A stretch of 64,000 nt of DNA from assembly GCF_023065955.2 (NCBI RefSeq), contig NW_026622852.1, positions 6,542,423-6,606,422 on the forward strand, written 5' to 3'. This DNA comes from Ursus arctos. Taxonomy: Eukaryota > Chordata > Mammalia > Carnivora > Ursidae. The notes beneath the pieces were generated by a model. The model did no database searches. It saw only the letters and a list, made by a program, of their open reading frames with translations, and was not told the origin of the DNA. Of the stretch, positions 25,281-37,310 are shown piece after piece; position 1 is the stretch's first letter, and each line of letters begins with the position of its first letter. The translations under genes and the position numbers were made by a program.

Positions 25281-25320
25281 TATAAAACTGGTATGTTTGG
25301 GGGGTCATTTCTTATGTGGA

Positions 25321-25380
25321 AATATATATGTATATATATGTATATATATATATATATACATATATATACATATATATTAT
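25321..25380 (+). repeat. (TA)n / TATATG microsatellite
   Basis: Sixty bases of alternating TA with regular G or C interruptions. Strongly self-complementary and likely unstable. Confidence 0.95.
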
Positions 25381-26454
25381 TTTTCCATTTATTTTTAAGT
25401 TTCCACTTAAAAATATTTTTCTCCATTTAAGTTTTGCAACAAATCAGAAATGAGATGGAAGAGGCTAGAAATTATTGCATAATTTCCATCTTTTATATTG
25501 ATACGGCTATGGAGTAAAAAGGCTAGTGTGAGAGCCCAGTGGGCCTCAAGTGCCCCATCTAAAAATCGGGAAAACCTATGTGATGGGAAGTATGAGGCCA
25601 GAGAGCAGACGCAATTATCCAAGTATGTCTTCTATTTTTTGACATGGAAAGTTCCTAAATCCCACATTTAGTATTCTTGATATATTAAATGCACCCAGCA
25701 GTTTTCAGTAATAAAATACTAACCAACAGCTGTTCAACCACCAAATAATACATTTTACCTTGGAGGGAAAAGCAGGAAAGAGGGCAACTGGACACAAAAT
25801 ATTTGGAAAATCTGTTATCAAGAAAATCAGAGTAGTAGAGGAATAGTGATAAAAAGTAATTCTTGAAAAAAATCATTGGGTATATTTATTTGCTTCAGAA
25901 TATGTCACTGCATAAAAAATATTCTGGAGGGTAATTCATTAATTCAATAAAATGGCTGCATAACTGTTAAATACATGGCATTGTGTATGGGAAACAATAA
26001 ACAATACAAAATGGTTTTCTTTTCAGCTCATGCTCTTCCCTGGAAGACATAATGGGTACGCATATAGGAAAGTTCAGCACACACTGGTTGTTTGTCCTAA
26101 TTAAGTGATGTTACTAGGTGCTCAGGGGTATTGGTAAATACTCTCTTTGGTTTCTTTCCTTTTCCAGGAACATTGCCTGGGCTGTTTCAGAGCCATCTTT
26201 GCTATTCTAATTGCTTTGTTTCATATCACTTTAATCAAGGTATTTGTATAGACTTCCCAGATCGAGCAAAAACTTTACCTTACTTGAAATCTTTACCCAA
26301 TTTTTACTCTTGCTGAACCACTTTCCTATAATATCCCTTTGATCTTTGCCTTTATAATATTATCTATCAATCAATCATCTATCTATCCTTAAGTTTTCAT
26401 ATAATTTAAATATATTACTTTTCATTGGTATTTGTGAAAAGAGCCTGGCAAGGC
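25381..26454. other. No recognised feature
   Basis: AT-rich DNA. A short ATCT-like run occurs near 26361-26390. No gene recognised. Confidence 0.4.
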
Positions 26455-26580
26455 ATATGTTGTTACTCCCATTTTTCAGAATCTGTTTGATAGAATGTGA
26501 TTAATTTTACCAGGCTCACATATTTATAAACAGTAGAGGCAGGAGAGGAACATAGAATTTTGGTTCCTATTCCTTAACTG
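26455..26580 (-). mobile_element. MIR-like fragment
   Basis: TCCCATTTTTCAGAATCTGT, CCAGGCTCACATATTTATAA and CAGTAGAGGCAGGAGAGGA recall the antisense MIR landmarks in order. Diverged. Confidence 0.55.
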
Positions 26581-26841
26581 TTTTTCATTACCATCATAAT
26601 TTCTTCATGCTATTTTGCTCAAGAATTAAATGTATGTGATCTTCAAAGTCTTTCCTATCACAGATATTGCATCAGTAGTACCACATCAAGTATATATACC
26701 ACATGGACTTGCATCATTGGAATTTTTTCTTTACATGTTTGTTTAAAATTTCAAACTTCCACAGCAATCAAATCAGTCTACTCTCCTTAATCTGTCATGT
26801 TTCCCTGTATTGTGACTGTTAATTGAAATAAATTCTTTTAT

Positions 26842-27060
26842 ATATATTTTTAAAGATTTTATTTATTTGAGAGAGAGAGAGTGAGCCAGAGAGAGAGAGA
26901 GAGCATGAGCGGGGGGGGGGGGGGGGGAGGCACAGAGAGAGGGAGAAGCAGACTCCCTGCAAAGCAGGGAGCCAGATGTGGGGCTCAATTCCAGGACCCT
27001 GGGATCATGACCTTAGTTGAAAGCAGATGCCTAACTGACTGAGCCACCCAGACGTGGCAT
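26842..27060 (-). mobile_element. SINEC, older type, with GA and poly-G expansions
   Basis: Read on the minus strand it has the carnivore SINE head (GCCACCCAGACGTGGC on plus is its reverse) and tail AAATAAATAAAATC. The CT-rich body has expanded into GAGAGA runs (26871-26904) and a poly-G run at 26911-26927. Probable duplication aaattcttttat (26830-26841) versus gaattcctttat (27061-27072), with two mismatches. Confidence 0.9.
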
Positions 27061-27259
27061 GAATTCCTTTATCTTAACAGCCTATCTGAACACTCCTTTT
27101 AAATACAAGCAATATCCCAACTTACTGATGAAGAGTACCTCACAGTGATTTTTCCCTTTTTTGACCACCCAATAGTGTTAAAGCATGCTATATTGTTTGC
27201 TACTATTTTCATTTATTTTTCATTTGTGTCCTCAGCAGTCCACGACAAAGGGATATTAA

Positions 27260-27333
27260 TCCATTTACATATTCTGCAACATTTATTGAAAGCCTACTAT
27301 GTGCTAGGCTTGGGGTTTAGAAATATGAAAAAA
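27260..27333 (+). mobile_element. Ancient L2/MIR-like repeat, left half
   Basis: ATTGAAAGCCTACTATGTGC then TAGGCTTGGGG: the CCTACTATGTGCCAGGC-type motif of a widespread ancient mammalian repeat. The expected continuation appears at 33229 beyond the L1, so the L1 split it. Exact family uncertain. Confidence 0.55.
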
Positions 27334-27362
27334 ATTCATTCATTCATTCATTCATTCATTCA
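27334..27362 (+). repeat. (ATTC)n at the 3' end of a minus-strand L1
   Basis: Seven ATTC units (GAAT in L1 sense) lie exactly where the poly-A tail of the L1 should be. Confidence 0.92.
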
Positions 27363-27601
27363 GATGTAGTATTCAATAATTTATCAGTTGGATATAAGAC
27401 CCAGTGCTCATCACATCATGTGCCCTACTTAATGCGCATCACTGAATTACCCCATCCCTGATTATCCGATCTCCCTTCCAGCAACCCTCAGTTTGTTTCC
27501 TATAGTTTAGAGTCTCTCATGGTTTTTCTCCCTCTCTGATGTGTTCCCCTTCAATTTTCCATCCCTTACCCTATGATTCTCTGTGCTGTTTCTTATATTC
27601 C

Positions 27602-30600
27602 TCATATGAGTGAAACCATATGATAATTGTCTTTCTCTGTTTGACTTATTTTGTTCAGCATAATATCCTCCGGTTCCATCCACATCAATGTAAATGTTAA
27701 GTATCCATTCATTCTGATGGCTGAGTAATATTCCATTGTATATATGTACCACTTCTTCTTTATACATTCTTCTGTCAATAAACATCTCAGCTCTTTCCAT
27801 AGTTTGGCTATTGTGGACATTGGTGCTATAAACATTGGGGTGCAGGTGTCCCTTCAGATCACTACATTTGTGTCTTTGGGGTAAATACCTAGTAGTGCAA
27901 TTGTTGGGTCATAGGGTAGCTCATTTTTAACTTCTCAAGGAACCTCCATACCACTTTCCAGAGTGGCTGTTATCAGTTTGTATTCCCACCAACAGTGTAA
28001 GAGGGTTTCCCTTTTTCCAAATCCTCACTAACACTGTTATTTCCTGTCTTGTTAATTTTAGCCACTCTGACTTGTGTAAGTAATATCTCATTGTAGTTTT
28101 GAATTATATTTCCCTGATGCCAACTGATGTGGAGCATTTTTTCATGTGTCTGTTGGCCATTTGTATGTCTTATTTGGAGATATGTCTGTTTATTTCTTCT
28201 GCCAATTTCTTGACCAGATTCTTTGTTTTTGGGTGTTGAGTTTGAGAAGTTCTTTATAGATCTTGAATACTAGCCCTTTTCCTGTTATGCCATTTGCAAA
28301 TATCTTCTCCCATTCCATAGGTTGCCTTTTAGTTTTGTTGACTATTTCCTTTGCTGGGCAGAGTTTTTATCTTGATGAAGTCCCAAAAGTTCATCTTTTC
28401 TTTTGTTTCTATTGCCTTTGGAGACATGTCTAGCAAGAAGTTGTTGCAGCTGAGGTTGAAGAGGTTGTTGCCTGTGTTTTCCTCTAAGATTTTGATGGAT
28501 TCCTCTCTTACATTTAGGTCTTTCATCCATTTTGCGTTTATCTTTGTATTTGGTGTAAAAAAAAGTCCAGTTTCCTTCTTCCGCATGTGGCTATCCAATT
28601 TTCCCAGTACCATTTATTGAAGAGACTGCCTTTTTTTCCATTGGATATTCTTTCCTGTTTTGTTGAAAATTAGTTGACCATAGAGTTGAGGGTCTATTTC
28701 TGGAGACTCTATTCTGTTCCATTGATCTATGTGTCTGTTTTTGTGCTAGTACCATACTGTCTTGATTAATACAGCTTTGTAATATACCTTGAAGTCTGGC
28801 ATTGTGATGCCACCAGCTTTTGTTTTCTTTTTCAACATTCCTCTGGCTAGTCAGTGTCTTTTCTGGTTCCATAAAAATTTTAGGATTATTTGTTCCAGCT
28901 CTGTGAAAAATGCTGATGGTATTTTGATAGGGATTGCACTGAATGTGCAGATTGCTCTGAGTAGCAAAGACATTTTAACAATATATATTCATCCAATCCA
29001 TGAGCGTGGAATGGTTTTCCATTTCTTTGTGTCTTCCTCAATTTCTTTCATAAATGTTCTGTAGTTTTTAGAGTACAGATCGTTTACTTCTTTGGTTAGG
29101 TTTATTCCTAGGTATCTTATGGGTTTTGGTGCAATTGTAAATGAGATTGATTCTTTAATATCTCTTTCTTCTGTCTCATTGTTAGTGTATAGAAATGCAA
29201 TTGATTTCTGTGCATTGATTTTGCCATCCCTGTTCATCAGGGATATTGTCTGTAATTCTCCTTTTTGATGGGGTCTTTGGTTTTGGGATTAAAGCAATGC
29301 TGGCCTCATAGAATGAGTTTGGAAGTTTTCCTTCCATTTCTACTTTTTGAAACAGCTTCAGTAGAGTAGGTATTATTTTTTCTTTAAATGTTTGGTAGGA
29401 TTCCCCTGAGAAACCATCTGGCCCTGGGCTTTTCTTTCTTGGGAAAGTTTTTGATTACTTCATTAATTTTCTTGGTGATTAAGGGTTTTTTCAGATTTTC
29501 TATTTCTTCCTGTTTCAGTTTTGGTAGTTTATAAATTTCCAGGAGTGCATCCATTTCTTCTAGATTGCCTAATTTGTTGGCATATGGTTGTTCATTATTT
29601 TTTTCTTAAAATTGTTTGTATTTCCTTGGTGTTGGTCATGATCTCTCCTCTTTCACTCATGAGTTTATTAATTTGGGTCCTTTCTCTTTTCTTTTGGATA
29701 AGTTTGGCTAGGGGTTTATTGATCTTATTAATCCTTTCAAAGACGCAGCTTCTAGGTTTGTTGATCTGTTCTACTGTTTTTCTGGTTTCTATTTCATTGG
29801 GTTCTGCTCTAATCTTTATTATTTCTCTTCTTCTGCTTGGTTTAGGTTTTATTTGCTGTTTTTTCTCCAGTTCTTGTAGGTGTAAGGTTGGTTTGTGTAT
29901 TTGAGATTTTTCTGATTTTTTTTTTTTTGAGAGAGGCTTGTATTGCAATGTACTTCTCTTTAGGACTGCCTTTGCTGTTTCCCAAAGGTTTTGAACAGTT
30001 GTGTTTTCATTTTCATTGATTTCCAGAATTTTTTAAACTTTTCTTTATTTTCCTGGTTAACCCATTCACTCTTAAGTCAGATGCTCTCTAACATCCAAGT
30101 GTTTTAATTCCTTTCAAATTTCCTCTTATGATTGAGTTCAAGCTTCAAAGCATTCTGGTTGAAACTATCCAAGGAATAATTCAATCTTTTGGTATCATTT
30201 GAGACCAGATTTGTGACCCAGTATGTGACCTATTCTGGAGAAAGTTCCATGTGCACTCGAGAAGAATATGTATTCTGTTGCTTTAGGATGAAGTGCTCTG
30301 TATATATCTGTGAAGTCCATCTGGTCCAGTGTGTCATTCAAAGCCCTTGTTTCCTTGTTGATCTTCTGCTTAGATGATCTATCCATTGGTATGAGAGAGG
30401 TGTTGAAATCCCCTATTATTATTCTATTATTATCAATGTGTTTCTTTACTTTGGTTATTAATTGGTTTATATAATTGGCTGCTCCCAAATTAGGAACATA
30501 AATATTTATAATTGTTATATCTTACTGGGTAGAGACTTTAAGTATGATATAATGTCCCTCTACATCTCTTAATATGGTCTTTAGTTTAAAATCTTTTGTC

Positions 30601-30833
30601 TGATTTGAGGATTGCTACCCCAGCTTTCTTTTGAGGTCCATTAGCATAATAAATATTTCTCCACCCCCTTATTTTCAGTCTTGAGGTGTCTTTAGGTCTA
30701 AAGTGAATCTCTTGTAGAGAGCATATGGATGGGTCTTGCTTTTTATCCAATCTGATACCCTGTGTCTTTTGATTGGAACATTTAGTCCATTTACATTCAG
30801 AGTAACTATTGAAAGATATGAACTTAGTGCCAT
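27602..30833 (-). pseudogene. L1 ORF2 pseudogene lacking the reverse transcriptase core
   Basis: ORF2 begins with ATG at 30833-30831 (SYLSIVTLNVNGLN region). Endonuclease blocks follow, including the GDFNTSLIPMDRSSKQKIN stretch in the frame 30195-30488, and the post-endonuclease QLEKKQQIKPKPSRR-like stretch in 29595-29948. At about 29219-29224 the text passes from the MN-D-K motif of the palm directly to [15 protein letters not shown], losing about 570 bases that in the 43.7-kb copy hold the FADD catalytic site. The C-terminal part (28329-28872, 27602-27835) is recognisable but shifted. Cannot encode an active polymerase. Confidence 0.9.
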
Positions 30834-30889
30834 TGTATTACCTGTAAAGTCCCTGCTTCTATAGATTGTCTCTGTTTCTTACTGGTCTA

Positions 30890-31511
30890 TGTTACTCTTT
30901 CAGGATTTTCTCTTTACATCTGAAATTTGCAACTTTGCTATCAAATATTGGTGTGTTGATCTATTTGTATTGATTTTGGGATGGATTCTTTCTACCTCTT
31001 GAACATGAATGCCTGTTTCCTTCCCCAGATTAGGGAAGTTCTAAGCTATGATTTGCTCAACTCTACCTTCTTGCCCTCTCTCTTTTTCTTCTTCTCAGGC
31101 ACCTCAATAATTCTCTTTGTTTCAATTTATGGCATTGCTGATTTCTCAAATCCTCTCCTTTATGGTTCATTAGTTGTTTTTCTCTCTTTCACTCAGTTTC
31201 CTTCCTTTCCATCACCTTGTCTTCTATGTCACTTATCTTTCTTCTGCCACATTTACCCTAGTTGTTAGAGCATCCAATTTAGACTGCATTTCAGTTAGAG
31301 CCTTTTTCAATTTTGGCCCTTAGATATCATTTCTGCACTAAGATATTTTCTACTGTCTTTTATGCTTTTTTCAAGCCCAGCTAGTAACTTTATAATTGTT
31401 ATCCTGAATTCCAGCTCTGACATTTTACTTATATCCATATTACTTAGATCTGTGGGAGAGAGTATTTCCTCTGGTTCTTTCTTGTGTTGTGAATTCCTTC
31501 TAATCATTTTT
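30890..31511 (-). pseudogene. L1 ORF1 pseudogene, C-terminus deleted
   Basis: Starts MIRRNSQHKKEPEEILS at 31511 and continues to the coiled-coil start (MDISKMSELEFRITIIKLLA), then is broken by stops. Further on, RIIEVPE-like and NLG.ET.IHV.E-like blocks of the RNA-binding core can be followed to about 30890. The remaining C-terminal domain and part of the ORF1-ORF2 spacer are missing, since ORF2 upstream sequence follows at once. The protein it once encoded would be the L1 RNA chaperone. Confidence 0.8.
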
Positions 31512-33228
31512 CCCAGGGAAGAATGGATGAATGAGTGAACAGAATAAAAAAAAAAAATGAACCATGACCAAAGCAAAATACACACTAGACAAACCTGAAG
31601 AGGTCAGAAACTGAAAAAGACAAAGACAAGGAAAAAGGCAAAGAAAAAGAAAGAGAAAGAGAAAAAGAAGAAGAGAAAGAAATAGAGAAAGAGAAAGAAA
31701 GAGAAAAAGAAAAAGGAAAAAAAGGGGGGGTGGGAAGAGAGAATATAATCTCACAGGGTGGACAAAACAGGGTGATCCACTTGGTCCTGAGTGTATTTGA
31801 TCTATGTCAGAAGACACTAGATGTCGAAATTGTAATGAAAGCAAAATTTATATGTATATATACAAAAAATAAAATTGAATAGAGAGAAAGGAAGCCAAAA
31901 ATGAAGAATATATCTATAAAACGCAAATGTAAAAAATGAAAGTGAAAACAAGGCTTGAAAAAAAGAGTTGATAAAATAAGAAACTAGTTAAAAAGGGAAA
32001 AAGAAAAAAAAAGAAGTGGAGAAGTTTAAATTGAAAGATAAACAAATCATAAGAAAAAAAAAGTTCTGTATACTATTTTCCCTTGGCATTGGAGTTTTAC
32101 AGTTCTGTGGGGTCTGTAAACTTGCTGTTCACCTGTTCTTCCAGTTGGTCTTCTTGGGGAGGGGACTATTGCACTGAGTCTCAGGTCTCTCTGCCTGACC
32201 AGAGTTGCACTATGTCTTGCCAGGGGGCCAGGTTCAGTGCAAGCTGTTTTTGATTGTTCTGTGTGACTTTTCTTCCCTGCAGGCTTTCTGCACGTCTTTA
32301 GAGGATCAAAGTAAAAATGGCCACACCACAATCTCCAGCCCTAGAGACGAAAGATCACAGTCCCCTCTCTTCAGTAAGCCCTAAGGGATAAACAGTCTTT
32401 ACTTTTATGTATGCCAAATTCTGCAGACTCCTGCAGTGAGTACCCACACTGATCCTCCCAGAGAAGGCATCGGGTCCTGAGTTTCTGCACTTTGTCAGGC
32501 CCTGGCAAATACAGTGGTCCCCAAATGGAGACTGCACCCTCTCCACCCCTCCAGGGATAAGGCAGAGGGTCACCTGCCACTGTCCTTTACAGGACCCTGC
32601 ACTGAGAGCTGTTGCCTGGTTGTGCCCACACCCGCTCCACCCCTCCAAGGAGAAAGCAGAGGGTCACTGCTTTCCTGTCTTTTGCAGCTTCCCCACATGG
32701 AGAGGGGTCACCCTATCGGGGTGTGGCTCACAGTTTATGGTGAACCAAGCTGAGAGTCCCCTCCCAGTCTTGCTGACCATAACCAGTTTCCCTGCTCCAA
32801 TGATTGGGAACTCTACTGGCTCAGGCATCCTAGTTCTTTCTGCAACTCCAAGAATCCTGAGACCACATTGTCTTACCTAGAATTCCGCCCTGTTTCACCA
32901 TCTGAGAACCTTTCAGGCAGGGATGTCTCTCACTGGAGCAGATTTCTAAGGGTTCTGATTTTGCCCTCCAGGGTTTTATTACTTTCTGGTAGCCAACTTA
33001 CTAAGGCTCCCTACCCCTGCTGTTTATCTTCTGATATATCCCTTCAGAATTACTTCTCCACACATTTTACCTTGCAAAAAGTGGTTGTTTTTCTACTTAC
33101 AGAGTTCCATATAATATATTTCAAAGGTTGAATTCATGGGTGGTCAGAATGATTTGATAGTTATCTAGCTAAATTCAAGGGACCAGATGAAATGAGCTCT
33201 CTTACTCTTCCACCATCTCCCCCCCCCC
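31512..33228 (-). promoter_or_regulatory. L1 5'UTR (internal promoter region), degraded
   Basis: Region upstream of ORF1 in L1 sense. It holds a purine-rich tract (31605-31735), an A-rich part (31840-32060) and a GC-richer part (32090-32900) with two related units: CACCCCTCCAGGGATAAGGC near 32547 and CACCCCTCCAAGGAGAAAGC near 32638. In a live L1 this is an RNA polymerase II internal promoter. CpGs are largely lost here. Confidence 0.7.
31605..31735 (+). repeat. GA-rich polypurine tract
   Basis: About 130 bases of almost pure A and G (GAAAGAGAAAGAGAAAAAG-type), ending in a poly-G run, inside the L1 5'UTR. Its translation gives artefactual leucine/phenylalanine-rich frames on the minus strand. 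Confidence 0.95.
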
Positions 33229-33330
33229 AAAGAAAATTTAAAAAGGCATTGGTGTTGTCCTCAAGGAGCTTAAATACCAGCACTAGACATGCTGGAGGTT
33301 CACAACATATGTAATTATAAATAAATGGTC
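33229..33330 (+). mobile_element. Ancient L2/MIR-like repeat, right half
   Basis: GTTGTCCTCAAGGAGCTTAA is the downstream landmark of the same repeat whose start lies at 27260-27333. The two halves would be contiguous without the L1. Confidence 0.5.
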
Positions 33331-33984
33331 TGTTTTACATTACAGAACTTTTCAAAGACATCAAATAATTGATAACAAAACTCATTCTGCTGTTAAAGAA
33401 ATATTGAAGACTCTTGGGTACATTAAGACAAAAAATGAACAGAGATATTAAGCCTGTTTCTTCATAAACAGAGGCAGGATTTACCTCCTCAGACATTTCT
33501 CATTTTTCCTTTTCCATTTTCATTTCCCATGGTTTTCTCATTCCTTCTCATTATCTTGTCCTTTTGCACCTCTTTCTCTTTTTTTTGTTTTCTGTTTTAA
33601 CAGATGAGAACAGTAAGTACAGCAACTTAATTTCTGAATTTAGAAGGCTCTTAAGATGTGTATTATTTTGATCATGATTCATCTTATTACAATTTACCCA
33701 TTTAACAACTGCTAATGGTTTTACTTATTTGAAGGAAGGACAAGATATTTTCTATTTTTAGGTAGAAAATAATATAAGTAGTTTATATGGTAGTCTTTCT
33801 TTAGCACATGTTAACGTATGATTTATTACTTTTATTCTAATGTGACTTTCTTCATGGAACATCCATGCCTGTTGTTTGACACAATGCATGTTATTTTCTT
33901 ACATTGTAAGTAAATGAATAAATCATTTAAGGATTGTGGTAGCTGTGAGCAGCACAAAACTAATGGCTTCAATATATAAAGATA

Positions 33985-34019
<35 letters not shown>

Positions 34020-34730
34020 TTCCCTCCATCCCTCACTAAACAAGATGCCTGGTGAGTGATTACTGGAACTATTTCAGCAGCTAAAGGAAGCCAAGCCAAG
34101 GTTTCTGAAATTTTGTTGACCTTTCTCCCATGTCCTGGTGGGATTCTGTAGCTCTAACTATCTTGTCTAAACTCCAGTGGGAAAAAGGAGTGGCTAAAGT
34201 AGAAAAGAAATGTTTTAATCTTAATTTCTTTTAAAACCATGAAAAAAATGAATATAATAGTGTAAGTATATAGTAACAAAAGAAACATGGGTTTTATTTT
34301 TTTTATACCAATACAGCTTAAATTCATATATTTTTGTTTAGTTATTTACTTATTTTTTCTGGAAGAACGTGCCCCCAATAGTGAATAGTACCTAGATCTG
34401 GAAAAGCCATGATGCAGCCTTACAGGTTTGCGTAGGATTGAAGGAGTTCCTGAATATGATATTTTCAGTGCTAAACTGGGATAATCTCAGGAAAACTAAT
34501 ATGATTGTTCACTCATCTCATGAAAGTCAGGTTTTAGCTGTTAGCTTCTAAAATTGAAGAAAGCAAGGTAGAAGAGGGTAGAAATGAATGCTAAGCAGGA
34601 AAACTGTATTTGACATAATGCATGCTGAACACACATGCATCTTCTCATAACACATTTTAATATGAATTACATTTATACCCCACCTACAAAATAAATAATT
34701 GTTAAATCTTATTAATTACTGTTATAGTTC
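33331..34730. other. No recognised feature apart from a microsatellite
   Basis: Mixed AT-rich DNA with a T/C-rich patch near 33500-33590 and the GT run listed separately. Confidence 0.4.
33987..34018 (+). repeat. (GT)n microsatellite
   Basis: About 15 uninterrupted GT units. Confidence 0.96.
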
Positions 34731-35125
34731 TATTGTAACAAATTATTATATACTTAGCTACTTAAAAACAGATTTATTCTCTGTATTCTGGCAGTCAGAG
34801 TCCAAATTGGTTTGCAGGGCTACATTTCTTCTGGAGGCTCTAGGGAGAATCTGTTTTCATTCCTTTTTCAGCTTCTAGATATTATCTACATTCCTTGGCT
34901 TATGGACCCTTCCTTCATCTTCAAAGCCAGACTGTAGCATCTTCCCTCCTCTCTGACCTCCCCTATACTAAGTTCACCTGAAAAATCCTGGGTAATCTTC
35001 TATCACAAGATCATTAACTTATTCATAACTTCAAAGTTTCTTGGGAATGTAAGGTGACATATTCACAGGTTCCTGAGTTTAGAATATGGACATCTTTGGG
35101 GAGACATTATTCAACCTACCACAAG
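34731..35125 (-). mobile_element. MaLR-type LTR (MLT1-like)
   Basis: Plus-strand text shows the reverse complement of an MLT1-like LTR: TGTAACAAATTATTATATAC, TTCTGGAGGCTCTAGGGAGA, CTTCCTTCATCTTCAAAGCC, ACATTCACAGGTTCCTG-type block and the terminal GACATTATTCAACCTACCAC. Order and spacing fit. Old solo LTR, no internal genes. Confidence 0.8.
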
Positions 35126-37049
35126 GACCAAGAAATGTATTCCTAGGTCAAGTACAGATTAATCCTGCCTAACAAAGCCAAGATCAAAAAAGCAACTCTA
35201 AGGAACCAAAGCCCAGGGCTATCTGATGGATTAATCAAGGGATTTATTCCAATGTCAAAGCATGAGATCCCTAGCATTCTTACCCAGTGGGATTTCATAT
35301 TGATATTTGACTGCTGCATATGTCTCTCGTGTTATTTTCTCCAGTTTACTCCAACTTCTGTTGTTCCATTGAATATTTTTTCTGACCTATCCTAAAGTTT
35401 ATAAATTCTATTTTAATCAATGTCTAATCTGCAGAAGACATTTTATTCCGATTCTTGTTTATAGCTTCCTATAATCTGGTAAAAGCTTTCTATATTAAAT
35501 TCCTTAGCATAGTAATTATACTTATTTATATGCCTTTACTTCACATTATCATTATCTTGCCATCTGGTATTTTTATTTTTGTTTTACTTGCTTGGCCAAC
35601 TTTTTTTTTTCCTAACTTGCTTTGTTATTTTCTATTGAATATCCTACATTGTATATGACATATTATAAAGACTAATTGAGGATATGATAATATTTTTCTT
35701 TAGATCTATTCATGCCTTTACTGATGTAGGAAGGTGACCTGGACCTAGTTTAATATCCTTACCAACTGGAAATGGGTAAATAAACTAATTATATTTTTTG
35801 GAAGTCATAAAAACCTATACCTCCACCAACATATTTTTCTGTCCAGAACTCTCCAATGTCCTCTGGGAATTTGGATAATTTATATTTGTCAGGGTTCTCA
35901 ATTTATATTCGTGTGTTTGTGTGTAAATATGTGTGAATGGATGTGTAATTGTAATAAAAACTAACATTTAACTAACCAGGATAGAGCTTGTCTATTTTTA
36001 ACATAGCACTATTGTGCAAATGAAAAATGTTAGTTCTTTCTTATTTTTCCTATTATTTTTTGCTTATATTAAATACCAGCTGTCCAGTTGAATATATTGT
36101 TTCGGATATGCTGGGTACAGAAAAATGCTACAGGAAATGAGATACCATTAAAAAATTAGTTGGGCTCTTACAAAAGGGCAAGAGCATTACATATAAATCT
36201 TCAAAGGGTATATCAAGTCATAACTTCCTAGGAAGTCCTTTTGTGTTACCAAAGCATTTCTTACAGCCTTCTCTTTTATACACTTGGCTGGAATCCCATT
36301 ATCATAGCCTAGGGCAGTCAAAGCCATCCTCATGTTATATGCAATTCCTCATTTTTATTTCCATGTATCTAAATCTGCAGAACTTTTAATATAGTAGCCT
36401 ATGCTTGTTTCTAGAAAAATACTCCAGTCCTACATCTCAAAATGAACAATGTAATGAATAATTTAGAATGATATCTGAAAATTTACCAATTACCTTTCAT
36501 TAATGAATGAAATTAATGGCTAAATATTTTTTATCTAATTAGCTAGAGATATTTATACAATATTCATCTTTCTTCTTTCACATATAACCCTTACTATCTT
36601 TATATTATTACATTGATTATAGTTTATTCAACAAATTTATAAGTTTGTCCTTTCTGAATAATTAATATGTTTGTATTTTACTACAGCCAATGTATTATCA
36701 ACCTCAAGGAAAAAAGGGGGGGGGGAACAAGCTATAAGCAATAACAATTAATTTGACTTTCCCAACAGCTTGAAGTTCCTAAACATGACTGAGACAAAAT
36801 AGGCATCATAAAATATATGAATTAGCATGTATGACCAAAGCACTCAAGACCTCATAATGAATTATAATAAGAGAAAGCTGAATAACTGAAGTTTAGTATA
36901 CTTGTCTTGTCTATCTAGGTCCTACACTACTGACTGTTATAAACAGCAAATGCATCAAAAGCATACATTAAAGTAAGCATAGCAGCTGGATCATTTAGCT
37001 TAGGGAATAATCATGTAATTTCTCTCAATAGTCTTTAAAGAATATTTGA
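35126..37049. other. No recognised feature
   Basis: Unremarkable DNA without a recognised repeat; a short poly-G occurs at 36717-36725. Confidence 0.4.
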
Positions 37050-37310
37050 AGTCTACCTCCTTCTTTTTCTGCCTGGAATGTCTGTCCCCTTTTTGTCAAT
37101 ATGTATAAACTTGAATTATCCCCCAAAACTCAGTATAGATAGCATATCATGACACAGGCTTCCCCTGGCCTAATCAACCCAACCTAATACAACATACTTT
37201 TCTTTCTACTACTTCTATTGTTTTCTTAGAAAATTTAAGCCATATTTTAACTACTGATTTATATGTCTTTTTTTCCTCTCTAAATTGAAACTCTTTTTTT
37301 TATTTTGTTT
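37050..37310 (+). mobile_element. L2 LINE 3' end
   Basis: TTCTGCCTGGAATGTCTGTC, AGGCTTCCCCTGGCCTAATC and CTACTTCTATTG...TTTATATGTCTTT follow the order of the ancient L2 3' region (CTGCCTGGAATG, AGGCCTTCCCTGACC, TGTTTATGTGTCTGTCTCC). Confidence 0.72.

Larger units (their letters stand above)
27363..33228 (-). mobile_element. Near full-length L1 with internal deletions
   Basis: In L1 sense it runs from GGGGGGAGATGGTGGAAGAG at 33228 through a long 5'UTR (to about 31512), ORF1 (31511-30890), ORF2 (30833-27602) and 3'UTR (27601-27363). Two deletions are visible: the ORF1 C-terminal half with part of the spacer, near 30890, and the centre of the reverse transcriptase, near 29220. Frames are broken throughout. 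The tail is (GAAT)n rather than poly-A. Flanking A-rich sequence makes a target duplication hard to call. Confidence 0.9.

Noticed and set aside
31500..31844. Leucine/phenylalanine-rich minus-strand frame resembling a membrane protein
   Set aside because: It is translation of the GA-rich polypurine tract in an L1 5'UTR.
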